This document shows positions 1-6,155 of a stretch of 8,242 nt of DNA, piece by piece. Source of the stretch: Planctomycetaceae bacterium (lineage in GTDB: Bacteria > Planctomycetota > Planctomycetia > Pirellulales > Thermoguttaceae); assembly GCA_031256755.1 (NCBI GenBank), contig JAIRPZ010000236.1, forward strand, positions 1-8,242, given 5' to 3'. A program made the translations under genes and the position numbers. The first letter of the stretch is position 1. Each line of letters opens with the position of its first letter. Under the pieces are notes generated by a model. The model ran no database searches, was not told the DNA's origin, and saw only the letters and a program-made list of their open reading frames with translations.

Positions 1-1
1 G

Positions 2-148
2 GCAAACGGCTGGACACTGAACGCTGGTGTTTACCGTTTAACAGCGGACGGCGGCAATGGCGGTGCAGCCACACCGGAACCGGCAACGCTGGCGTTGTTT
101 GGTCTTGGGCTGACGGGACTTGCCGCTCTGCGAAGACGGAAACGGTAA
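2..148 (+). CDS. C-terminal fragment of a PEP-CTERM sorted surface/exported protein (5' end outside window)
   Basis: The frame is open from the window edge to a TAA at 146-148, giving 48 residues. The last 26 form a textbook PEP-CTERM sorting signal: TPEPAT, then a hydrophobic stretch (LALFGLGLTGLAAL), then the basic tail RRRKR. Such signals are recognised by exosortase (EpsH family), which removes the tail during export, commonly in bacteria making exopolysaccharide. The residues before the motif are Gly/Ala/Asn-rich (ADGGNGGAA), a usual flexible linker. Nothing of the functional N-terminal domain is in the window, so the protein's job cannot be told. No exosortase gene is visible here. The motif is unambiguous; only the identity of the rest is unknown. 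Confidence 0.9.
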   Translation, partial: ANGWTLNAGVYRLTADGGNGGAATPEPATLALFGLGLTGLAALRRRKR

Positions 149-168
149 AATTGATAATTAAATAGACA

Positions 169-237
169 GCAGATTGCAGACCGCAGACGGCAGCAAGAAA
201 GAATCTTTTCTTCTGCCGTCTGCAATCTGCGGTCTGC
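169..237. repeat. Imperfect inverted repeat with 25-base arms made of GCAGAnn heptamers
   Basis: The left arm (169-193) reads GCAGATT, GCAGACC, GCAGACG, GCAG. The right arm (213-237), read on the complement, is GCAGACC, GCAGATT, GCAGACG, GCAG: the same units with the first two swapped. The arms pair over 21 Watson-Crick positions, with two T-G wobbles and two C-A mismatches in the + strand transcript, around a 19-base purine/pyrimidine-biased loop (194-212). It sits 20 bp after the PEP-CTERM gene and could end its transcript, but no U-run follows the stem (AAACTATTTT). A dispersed repeat of the short-tandem-heptamer kind is an equally good reading. Confidence 0.75.
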
Positions 238-291
238 AAACTATTTTCGCCCGTGCGTCTCGCACCCGCCGCTTCAAAATCAGGTACAATG

Positions 292-377
292 AAGGAGTAA
301 GTACCGATTTTATGTATCCGTTATGGATTTTCAGACAGTCTTATTTGAATCAGGAAAATGGAGAACAAAACCGGTAA
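292..377 (+). other. Ribosome-binding site plus 21-codon ORF overlapping the methyltransferase start
   Basis: AAGGAG (292-297) is followed 14 bases later by ATG 312, which opens a 21-residue frame ending at TAA 375-377. The methyltransferase ATG (323) lies inside it in a different reading frame. TACAAT at 285-290 resembles a -10 box but has no good -35. This could be a translated leader, or the true gene start disrupted by a one-base change near 318-325, since the two frames join there as MYPL then MDFQT. A chance overlap is also possible. Confidence 0.3.
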
Positions 378-1522
378 AACCGCATTTTCATACGGTTGTG
401 CCGCGTTCACACGCGGGCGGTTCCTTGCCTGAAAACGAAGATTATCTCACGAAACAAATCCTCACCTGCATCGGCAACAAACGTTCGCTGCTTCAATTTA
501 TTACCAAAGGCATCAATATCGTCCGTAAAAAATTAGGCAAAGATAAGTTAGATATTTTTGATGTGTTCAGCGGTTCCGGTGTTGTTGCCCGTTTTTTCAA
601 ACAATATGCAGACAATTTGTTTGTCAACGATTTGGAAAAATACTCAACAATGACTAACGAATGTTATCTTGCCAACACTTCAGATATTAACATTGCCGAG
701 TTGCAGAACGTTTATCAATGTCTCATCAGCACAATAAACACCAATCCGCTGCAAGAAGGATTTATTACGGAATTATATTCGCCGAAAGACGATGACCATA
801 TACAAGCCGGCGAGCGTGTGTTTTATACCCGCCGCAACGCTATGTATATCGACACCATGCGGCAACTTCTAGATAGTGTTGATTTCCCGCTGCAAAAGTT
901 TTTTCTTGCACCGCTGCTTTCGGAAGCGTCTGTTCATTCCAATACATCCGGTACGTTCAAGGGTTTTCACAAGAACAAAGCAACCGGTATCGGACAATTC
1001 GGCGGCAGCAACAGCGATGCGCTGCTGCGTATTAAGGGTGAAATCCATTTGCCGTTTCCGGTGTTCAGTCGTTTTCATTGTCATTCGGTTATTTACAACG
1101 GTGATTCCAACGAAGTGATTAAAACCGCTCCCGAAGCGGATTTAGCGTATCTTGACCCGCCGTATAATCAGCATCCTTACGGATCGAACTATTTTATGCT
1201 TAACCTGATTTTGGTAAACAAACGTCCCACAGCATTGAGTAAAGTTTCCGGCATTGCGGAAGGATGGAACCGTTCGGTCTATAACAAGAAACAATTTGCC
1301 GCACAAGCATTGAAGGAATTAGCGGAAAACATCAAAGCAAAATTTGTTTTAATTTCGTTTAATTCGGAAGGTTTTATTACGCTTGATGTTATGAAATCAA
1401 TGCTTCAAAAAATCGGCAAAGTTGAAGTATTGGAAACAAATTACAACACGTTCCGCGGCTGCCGCAATTTAGAAAAGAGGGACGTTTATGTCAGGGAATA
1501 TCTTTATCTTTTAGAGAAATAA
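323..1522 (+). CDS. D12-class (Dam-like) adenine-specific DNA methyltransferase
   Basis: A 399-residue protein with the D12 (alpha-group) N6-adenine methyltransferase motif order. Motif X is at residues 50-56 (IGNKRSL), the SAM-binding motif I at 79-86 (FDVFSGSG), and catalytic motif IV at 276-282 (YLDPPYN), followed by GSNYFMLN. The GTFKGFHKN segment at 210-218 resembles the conserved block seen in D12-type modification enzymes. It would methylate adenine in double-stranded DNA using S-adenosylmethionine; the target site cannot be read from sequence. No restriction endonuclease gene is visible nearby, so it is solitary or a remnant of a restriction-modification system. The start is uncertain: the frame has a stop at 290-292 and only ATG 323 opens it before motif X, yet the AAGGAG at 292-297 lies 25 bases upstream. 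That sequence is better spaced for ATG 312, which is in another frame. The core is intact. Confidence 0.9.
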   Translation: MDFQTVLFESGKWRTKPVKPHFHTVVPRSHAGGSLPENEDYLTKQILTCIGNKRSLLQFITKGINIVRKKLGKDKLDIFDVFSGSGVVARFFKQYADNLFVNDLEKYSTMTNECYLANTSDINIAELQNVYQCLISTINTNPLQEGFITELYSPKDDDHIQAGERVFYTRRNAMYIDTMRQLLDSVDFPLQKFFLAPLLSEASVHSNTSGTFKGFHKNKATGIGQFGGSNSDALLRIKGEIHLPFPVFSRFHCHSVIYNGDSNEVIKTAPEADLAYLDPPYNQHPYGSNYFMLNLILVNKRPTALSKVSGIAEGWNRSVYNKKQFAAQALKELAENIKAKFVLISFNSEGFITLDVMKSMLQKIGKVEVLETNYNTFRGCRNLEKRDVYVREYLYLLEK

Positions 1523-1588
1523 CGCTGCCGAAAGACCCATGCTGCAAAACTGACGTTTGCACGAAAAAGACACAGGAAATTTGGCTGC

Positions 1589-1617
1589 TTGACAATGACC
1601 GGTAAAAGATTGATAAT
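1589..1617 (+). promoter_or_regulatory. Sigma-70-type promoter for the membrane-protein pair
   Basis: A perfect -35 (TTGACA, 1589-1594) and a -10 of GATAAT (1612-1617, one mismatch) are separated by exactly 17 bases. The predicted start is near 1624, giving a leader of about 57 bases before ATG 1681. It suggests that the genes at 1681 and 2319 are transcribed independently of the methyltransferase. Confidence 0.6.
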
Positions 1618-1680
1618 GGCAATGCATCGGCACGCGGTTATCACTTACTGAAATTTTAAGAGGAAAGTCGGAGTAAAAAT

Positions 1681-2271
1681 ATGATTAAGGAACAAACAAT
1701 TTATAAATCACGGTTTAATTATTGGACATATATTGGCAGTATTCTGGCAGTGCTGCTTGCTTTGATTGTTATTGTGTTATCAGACGAGAAAGAACATGTT
1801 CTAATACCATATATGTTTGCAGCGATGTCTGTTATCGTCCTCGTACCCTATATTTTATCATATACTGTTATAAGAGAACCACTTTTACTCGGATTGTTCA
1901 GTGTCAGTTTTTTTGCTGTGATGAAAGACGGCGGTATTTATTATGCTGCCGGCTGGTCAGTCTTGCTTGTATTGTTAATACTGCCGTATTATATCAATCG
2001 CTGCATAACCTTGTGTTTCGTCATAAAATACCGTAAATTATTTGCTGCGGCATTAGGAAAAGACGGTATCGTGAAAATAGCGGCCTATCTGCAATTTGCA
2101 AATGAATATATTATAGAAGTGAACGGCGATAGATTTGATGCAGTTGCAATTCTCAATACCAAAATTGCTGTCGGAGAAACGGTTACTGTAAAAAAACAAA
2201 AAGGGACTTACCTTATAATAGAAAAACCGGCTTGGTTTTACATGACAGAAGTTCATAATTCCGGCACATAA
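1681..2271 (+). CDS. Integral membrane protein with C-terminal NfeD-like OB-fold domain
   Basis: A 196-residue protein. Hydrophobic segments lie at about 15-33, 40-62, 68-81 (weaker) and 84-103, so three or four membrane helices. Residues about 126-182 form a soluble domain with the NfeD pattern: G-x-x-G-x-V, a VNGDRFDAVA strand pair, then I-x-V-G-E-T-V-T-V and a final strand (YLIIEKP). NfeD-domain proteins are small OB-fold membrane proteins, often encoded beside SPFH/flotillin proteins and linked to membrane organisation; no SPFH gene is present here. GGAG at 1670-1673, seven bases before the ATG, supports the start, and a strong promoter precedes it. The assignment rests on pattern similarity of the C-terminal domain only. 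The following gene starts 47 bases after the stop and is probably co-transcribed. Confidence 0.72.
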   Translation: MIKEQTIYKSRFNYWTYIGSILAVLLALIVIVLSDEKEHVLIPYMFAAMSVIVLVPYILSYTVIREPLLLGLFSVSFFAVMKDGGIYYAAGWSVLLVLLILPYYINRCITLCFVIKYRKLFAAALGKDGIVKIAAYLQFANEYIIEVNGDRFDAVAILNTKIAVGETVTVKKQKGTYLIIEKPAWFYMTEVHNSGT

Positions 2272-2318
2272 GTTTTCAAGAATTGGAAATATGACAACGC
2301 TGCAACACCCAAAGACAA

Positions 2319-3053
2319 ATGAAAATACCTGATGAAACCGATTGGAATCACGACAATCCAATGAACTTGGATGTCCGGCATGCGAAGAAAAATTTCTTTG
2401 GAAAAAATCTGACTGAAGCCGAAGAGTTATTGGCAAGTAATGCTCTTTATTATCAGGAAGATATTTTCTGGATGCCGCCTGTTCCGTTTCAATATTATAT
2501 TCACGCTTATATCAACTATTTGTTGAGTGAAAAAAGTAAGGACGATACGGACGGAGCATCGTGTTTTATCAATATTATTGATTATCACATACAGCACTAT
2601 CCTGATAATGTGATAGTATGCTGGGAGTGTATTGCGGAGACACTTGAACATATCCGTTTGAATGTCGAAAAATTCGGTTGGGATAATATTTACGGAGATG
2701 TTAATAAGCGTATCTATGCGATTAACATATTGTATAAACGCAATTTATCAACGTATTTCGATTCCTCTCATGATAAATTGACACCATTACCGGACAGAAA
2801 GATTACTTTTCTTTTGGATGCCGCTGTTCTATTGCCGATTTTATGGCTGCCTGTTTGGGCAATTTGTTTCCATACAATAATGAGTCAAATCGGAGTTCTT
2901 ATTTGTATCTTTTCATTTTGTTTATCATTGGGACGCTTTGTTTTATCTTTATCTACGGCATCGGAGTATCCTGATTTTTTAGCATTTTTAATGATTTTTA
3001 TTAGTCCGGTGATCGGTGTCGGTTATTTGTTTATGCTGTGTGTAACGTATTGA
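2319..3053 (+). CDS. Unrecognised protein: helical N-terminal domain plus C-terminal membrane segments
   Basis: A 244-residue protein whose family I cannot name with confidence. Residues 1-160 are soluble and probably helical, with a compact start (FFGKNLTEAEELLASNALYY, about 26-45) rich in aromatics and acids (YYQEDIFWMPP, QYYIHAYINYL). Residues about 164-186, 190-211 and 219-241 are hydrophobic and probably cross the membrane, leaving a very short tail (CVTY). The frame has a stop at 2292-2294, so ATG 2319 is the first possible start; it has no good Shine-Dalgarno sequence, and ATG 2361 is an alternative. It follows the NfeD-like gene by 47 bases with no promoter or terminator between them, so translational or functional coupling is likely. 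The composition is strongly AT-rich (17 G+C in 60 at 2701-2760), unlike the - strand genes. Confidence 0.75.
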   Translation: MKIPDETDWNHDNPMNLDVRHAKKNFFGKNLTEAEELLASNALYYQEDIFWMPPVPFQYYIHAYINYLLSEKSKDDTDGASCFINIIDYHIQHYPDNVIVCWECIAETLEHIRLNVEKFGWDNIYGDVNKRIYAINILYKRNLSTYFDSSHDKLTPLPDRKITFLLDAAVLLPILWLPVWAICFHTIMSQIGVLICIFSFCLSLGRFVLSLSTASEYPDFLAFLMIFISPVIGVGYLFMLCVTY

Positions 3054-3128
3054 CATTCCTGTAAATACGATAGAAGGCTCTAATGCATTTCTACCTCGTC
3101 TATATGTTGAATGGGATTATTGATATAG

Positions 3129-3145
3129 TAGACCTGTTATGTAAC
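3129..3145 (+). repeat. Left terminal inverted repeat of the IS5-family remnant
   Basis: TAGACCTGTTATGTAAC matches the right repeat at 14 of 17 positions, with the first ten identical. The transposase stop codon (TGA on the - strand, 3146-3148) directly abuts it. Confidence 0.8.
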
Positions 3146-3530
3146 TCAGATTCCTCCTATCAGCGTTGTCCGCAACAGATGCCGCCTGCGTCTGTTGCGG
3201 TACGGATACGACATCATTTTATTTGCATGAATTTTCTGAATGCCCTGATAACTGCTGTCGGCATAAAACTTCACGCCGATTATCAGCAACTTCAATATCG
3301 TCTTGCGGCATAACTTGAAATCGTGAAATTTACCTTTGTCCTGATGAACACAATAAATCAAAAGCGTCCGCAAGTTAATCACGATTTGCGATTTAACCGA
3401 GTGCCGTTTTTTTACCGGAATACCAGTCGCGCTGCTGTTTTTTCGGTCTCTCAATGGAATGCTCGGTTACATCGACGACCAATTCTTCGCCATTTGCGAC
3501 CCGCCGCATTTGGTCCTCCGTGATCGCTGT
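3146..3530 (-). pseudogene. IS5-family DDE transposase, two deletions and a frameshift
   Basis: Read on the - strand, the first frame (from 3530) gives GEELVVDVTEHSIERPKKQQ then RDWYSGKK. After a run of seven A (3407-3413 as T on +) the adjacent frame continues with RHSVKSQIVINLRT, GKFHDFKLCRK and VKFYADSSYQGIQKIHANK. It then jumps to the family's C-terminal block YRNRRRRHLLRTTLIGGI and stops at 3146. The Asp of VVDVTE and the Asp of YADSSYQG match the first two catalytic positions of the DDE triad. The segment that normally carries the catalytic Glu (the R-x-x-VEH region) is absent, as are about 100 N-terminal residues. The extra A in the seven-base run breaks the frame. It cannot encode an active transposase. 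Confidence 0.82.
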
Positions 3531-3533
3531 TTA

Positions 3534-3576
3534 CTCCTGTAATAAAAGTATTATAGTAAATTTAGATGTTGCGCAA
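3534..3576 (-). promoter_or_regulatory. Surviving transposase promoter and Shine-Dalgarno sequence
   Basis: On the - strand, TATAAT (3550-3555) is a perfect -10, with a weak TTGCGC -35 (3571-3576) 15 bases upstream inside the terminal repeat, and AGGAG at 3534-3538 downstream. The next ATG (3507-3509) is 24 bases past AGGAG, consistent with the original start region being lost by deletion. Confidence 0.5.
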
Positions 3577-3584
3577 CAGGTCTA
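3568..3584 (-). repeat. Right terminal inverted repeat of the IS5-family remnant
   Basis: Read inward on the - strand this is TAGACCTGTTGCGCAAC, the partner of 3129-3145. It includes TTGCGC, a possible -35 for the transposase promoter. Confidence 0.8.
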
Positions 3585-3586
3585 AT

Positions 3587-3621
3587 AAAAATACGGCGGG
3601 TATTCGCCCGCCGGTATTTTT
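3587..3621. terminator. Bidirectional intrinsic terminator between convergent genes
   Basis: The arm AAAAATACGGCGGG (3587-3600) pairs with CCCGCCGGTATTTTT (3607-3621), with one bulged G, around the loop TATTCG. The A-run on one side and T-run on the other give a U-tract in both directions. It serves the + strand membrane genes from the left and any read-through of the DUF6807 gene from the right. It begins two bases outside the IS end, so the insertion lies between the + strand operon and its terminator. Confidence 0.75.
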
Positions 3622-3649
3622 AAGACAAGGATTGACAGGATATTTTTTA

Positions 3650-3697
3650 TTACAAAAAACGGCCCGTCCGGCAAGGATACACGTCATCCTTGCCGGT
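3650..3697 (-). terminator. Intrinsic terminator overlapping the DUF6807 stop codon
   Basis: A perfect 11-bp stem (3668-3678 with 3686-3696; CCGGCAAGGAT and its complement) encloses a 7-base loop holding part of the TGA stop of the - strand gene. On the - strand it is followed by ACGGGCCG and then TTTTTT. The eight bases before the T-run can partly extend the stem with mismatches. The last codons of the gene are therefore part of the terminator stem. Confidence 0.65.
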
Positions 3698-4724
3698 CGA
3701 ATTCTTCCCAAAGTCCGTTAAGGTCTGCGTCAACCGGTGTGCCGCCGAAGGCAACAACACGATACCGCAAATGCAGTTCTTCCCCCTTCGGCAACGTGAA
3801 CGGCTTGTCTTTGGCAAGCCACATCATCGGGGTCGGCGAAATGTTGCCGTAATCACGGGTAAACCAAGGGCATTTTTCAAATGCCGGATGCGGGGCTTTT
3901 GACGGACAGAAAACAGCAATGCCTTCGATGATTTCTTCTTTCAGTTTGGCACGCTTGCCGTAAAACGCCATCCATTTCGCCGGTTTCCCCAGCGTGTCCT
4001 TCATCCCCCTTGCACCTTCGGAACTTTCCAGTATGCCGCCGCCGGTCGGTGCCAAGTCCGGCGCACACCGCACGCCGAATAACCCATGATTCGTTTGCAT
4101 AATCGTAATGTCAGTCAACGCCTTCACGACAATGTCCGCATCCAGAATGTAGCGGCGGTCATCAAGGATTTTGACCGTGAAACGGCGGCGGTCTTCAATA
4201 ATCGGGTCATTTTTTCCCTGCTGCCACAAACAGCGGTCAACGATTACCGCCGAGTCCGGCGAAATTTCGTACTGTCCGTCCTTTTTGGCAAAGGAAGGTC
4301 CTTGCGAAATGATTTGTCCCCTATCCAGCGAACCCTGCCAGTAGTTTCCGCCGTTGACCCTGTCGCAGCCGAAAAAGACGGCTCGGTGGTGAGGCCAAGG
4401 TCTGCCCGTTTCGGTTGTCAACGGCAAACCGCTGACCGGTCCGGTCATCGGAGAAAAGAACGGATACTTCTGGTCCTGATGCGCCCGGTAGGAAAGGAGC
4501 GTGGAGTTATTTTGCGAAACCCAGAGTTGGTACAACTGATGTTTTCCCCCTTCCGTGTCGGGATAACATGTCAAATGTTTTTCGGGGCCCTCGCCGGCGT
4601 TGTTGATGAGTTTTTTCAAGTCGATTTTTTTCGCTGCCGGCTGTTCCTGAGCGGAAAGCCCGGTCATTGTTAAACCGGCAGCAGTGAAAGTAAGCGATGT
4701 GTGCAGAAATTGTCGTCTGTCCAT
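3684..4724 (-). CDS. DUF6807 (PmoA-type) exported protein with twin-arginine signal
   Basis: A 346-residue protein. The N-terminus MDRRQFLHTS followed by a hydrophobic stretch to TGLSA (about residue 25) is a twin-arginine signal, implying folded export. The mature part carries the DUF6807 landmarks: YPFFSPMTGPVSGLPLT (87-103), HHRAVFFGCDRVNGGNYW (112-129), NHGLFGVR (212-219), YGNISPTPM (292-300) and LRYRVVAFGG (319-328). Databases often label this family 'methane oxygenase PmoA', but it is unrelated in role to particulate methane monooxygenase. It is common in Planctomycetes and related bacteria near sugar-degrading enzymes, and its activity is not established. A consensus-like promoter lies about 40 bases upstream of the start; no clear Shine-Dalgarno sequence precedes the ATG. 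The GH127-like hydrolase nearby suggests a shared role in glycan use. Confidence 0.85.
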   Translation of the reverse strand: MDRRQFLHTSLTFTAAGLTMTGLSAQEQPAAKKIDLKKLINNAGEGPEKHLTCYPDTEGGKHQLYQLWVSQNNSTLLSYRAHQDQKYPFFSPMTGPVSGLPLTTETGRPWPHHRAVFFGCDRVNGGNYWQGSLDRGQIISQGPSFAKKDGQYEISPDSAVIVDRCLWQQGKNDPIIEDRRRFTVKILDDRRYILDADIVVKALTDITIMQTNHGLFGVRCAPDLAPTGGGILESSEGARGMKDTLGKPAKWMAFYGKRAKLKEEIIEGIAVFCPSKAPHPAFEKCPWFTRDYGNISPTPMMWLAKDKPFTLPKGEELHLRYRVVAFGGTPVDADLNGLWEEFDRQG

Positions 4725-4770
4725 TTTTGATTTTGCCGCATGAGCGGAGTTAAGAACACTGTATTGTCAA

Positions 4771-4799
4771 AGTATAAAGGGATAAAACGGCAAATTCAA
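4771..4799 (-). promoter_or_regulatory. Promoter for the DUF6807 gene
   Basis: On the - strand, TTGAAT (4794-4799) and TATACT (4771-4776) are spaced by 17 bases. The predicted start near 4764 gives a 40-base leader to ATG 4724. It lies immediately past the end of the ATPase gene, arguing for separate transcription of the two. Confidence 0.5.
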
Positions 4800-4821
4800 G
4801 AGACCGCCGTTATTGCTGCGG

Positions 4822-6108
4822 TCATTGCGGCGGACGAATACCGGAAGCCATCATGCCGGAAGACGTGTATTCCCGGTAAAGGTACTCCGAATACCAAAAC
4901 GGACCGACCGTGTTAATGTCCACTCCGAGAAACTGTAATTCGTCCAATCCGCGGTGAGTCAGAATTGTCCCGGATTCATTGCGGGACAAAAACCAAACAT
5001 TCGTCGGATCCATCTGATCAATCAACATGTTATTGTTTGTTGTCATGAAATACTGCGTTCCGCCGATTTCATGAACGCCGCGCTGTAAATGCTGCACGAA
5101 AGACATCAATTGCGAGCGTCCCATAAATGCCGCCGGTTCTTCGAGACCTAAAAGCGGTGTCGGAATCGGGTCTTCCAACAGCGTGAAGTGAGACAGCAGC
5201 CGCATCGTTCCTTCGCCGATTTGCAGCGGATGCATAACGACATCGCTCCCGATCACTTTGAACGACAAAAAACTCCGCCCCGCTTCCGTTGTTTCCAGTG
5301 TAATACTTTCCAGTCCGGGCATTCGCTTGGCAATGACATTCAGAATGTCGGTAAATTCAAACGGATGTTTTTCTTTAATCCGTTTCAAATCAAGCGCGAG
5401 ATTCCCTTCGACCGGCGACTTGAATTTGGCAGGCGACAATCCGGCAGTATTGACGGACGTATAGCAGGAAACGAAAAACCGTTCCAAAAGTTGCTTAAAC
5501 AAAGGAATATCCGGCAGGTCTTCGATGCGTCCCAGCAAGGCAAGGGCAAGGTGCCGGCTGTCTGTCCGTTTAATGAGTTCGAGGTCTGATCCTTTTGCGT
5601 CCGTCCAGGGCTGGAGAAGCCGTGTTGTTTTTTCGCCGTTCTGAAACAGTAAAACCGGTTTGGGCGGCATGCCGGGCTGATGATCACGGTAAATGAGTGC
5701 CTCTGTTTCGATAAACGGTTTTCGGTTTCCCGGTGCCGCATCAATGTTGCATACGTAAGTCAACGACCGCGGTTCGGCGCAGGGACGATAAACAACGCCG
5801 ATGGAAATGGGGCCGGTTCCGCCGAAATGATAAGTACGGTCAAATCCGCCGCGCCGGGCGAGGGCTTCATCAATGCCCCCTTTGAGCGAATCGGCAAGAA
5901 AGGCGAATGCGTCCAGCAAGGTACTTTTACCGACTCCTCCGTCTCCGGCAAAAACCGTTAAAGGCGTAAGATCATAGGGAACCGCATCTCCTGAGAAATC
6001 CGCGACAACGGACTGCTGAAAACAGGAACCGATTGCAATTTGACGCAACGCTTTATAATTTCTGACCCAAAATCCTTCGACGAGGGGGTACGCGGGTGGA
6101 ACACTCAT
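4822..6108 (-). CDS. Stand-alone AAA ATPase of the RecF/OLD-like (AAA_21) type
   Basis: A 428-residue ATPase. It opens with FWVRNYKALRQIAIG (13-27), the usual first strand of RecF/OLD/SMC-like ATPases. Walker A follows at 55-62 (GDGGVGKS), then LLDAFAFLADSL and RRGGFD (85-90). An ABC-type signature-like segment (IGEGTMRLL, 297-305) and Walker B (LLGLEEP, 319-325) are present. The switch region reads FMTTNNNMLID (354-364), where relatives usually have a Thr-His-Ser motif; the His is missing. There is no TOPRIM nuclease after the ATPase and no partner nuclease gene adjacent, so a Gabija- or OLD-type defence role is not supported by what is present. It probably hydrolyses ATP as a dimer to move or sense a nucleic acid or protein, but the target is unknown. 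It has its own promoter and no clear Shine-Dalgarno sequence; an upstream ATG (6120) in the same frame stops after three codons. Confidence 0.82.
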   Translation of the reverse strand: MSVPPAYPLVEGFWVRNYKALRQIAIGSCFQQSVVADFSGDAVPYDLTPLTVFAGDGGVGKSTLLDAFAFLADSLKGGIDEALARRGGFDRTYHFGGTGPISIGVVYRPCAEPRSLTYVCNIDAAPGNRKPFIETEALIYRDHQPGMPPKPVLLFQNGEKTTRLLQPWTDAKGSDLELIKRTDSRHLALALLGRIEDLPDIPLFKQLLERFFVSCYTSVNTAGLSPAKFKSPVEGNLALDLKRIKEKHPFEFTDILNVIAKRMPGLESITLETTEAGRSFLSFKVIGSDVVMHPLQIGEGTMRLLSHFTLLEDPIPTPLLGLEEPAAFMGRSQLMSFVQHLQRGVHEIGGTQYFMTTNNNMLIDQMDPTNVWFLSRNESGTILTHRGLDELQFLGVDINTVGPFWYSEYLYREYTSSGMMASGIRPPQ

Positions 6109-6155
6109 TCAAGGGGACATTCATTGACAAACCGCCGAGGAGAACAGATGCCGTC

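Larger units (their letters stand above)
3129..3584 (-). mobile_element. Internally deleted IS5-family element (MITE-like, 456 bp)
   Basis: The ends are 17-bp terminal inverted repeats: TAGACCTGTTATGTAAC on the left (3129-3145) and TAGACCTGTTGCGCAAC read inward on the right (3568-3584), 14 of 17 identical. The outermost TA on both sides could instead be a 2-bp target duplication flanking GACCTG. Inside is a - strand transposase relic. IS5-type elements of this kind are normally around 0.85-0.95 kb, so roughly half is missing. The element keeps its promoter and both ends, so an intact relative could in principle mobilise it. It inserted between the + strand membrane genes and the terminator at 3587-3621. 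Confidence 0.8.

Noticed and set aside
169..237. CRISPR-like repeat array
   Set aside because: The repeat units are 7 bp, contiguous and arranged as a hairpin with no spacers; no cas genes are present.
1543..1561. Possible terminator after the methyltransferase (TGCAAA / TTTGCA)
   Set aside because: The stem is only six AT-leaning pairs and is followed by an A-run rather than a U-run in the + direction.
323..3053. New restriction-modification or BREX-like defence operon from the methyltransferase and following genes
   Set aside because: The two downstream genes are membrane proteins with a separate strong promoter, and no nuclease, helicase or specificity domain can be seen.
3407..3413. Programmed frameshift site in the transposase (run of seven A)
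   Set aside because: Some IS elements use such runs, but here it falls within a normally continuous conserved block, and the gene also lacks its catalytic Glu region, so a decay mutation is the simpler reading.
3083..3523. Short + strand open frames (3083-3313 and 3323-3523)
   Set aside because: They are mostly antisense to the transposase relic; the opposite strand carries clear IS5-family motifs and the terminal repeats.
4086..4673. 195-codon + strand open frame
   Set aside because: It lies wholly antisense to the DUF6807 gene, whose motifs and signal peptide are convincing; the antisense translation is Arg/Val-rich with no recognisable domain.
4822..6108. Gabija/OLD or PARIS-type anti-phage system
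   Set aside because: The ATPase has no TOPRIM domain and no adjacent nuclease, helicase or effector gene, so the defining second part is missing.
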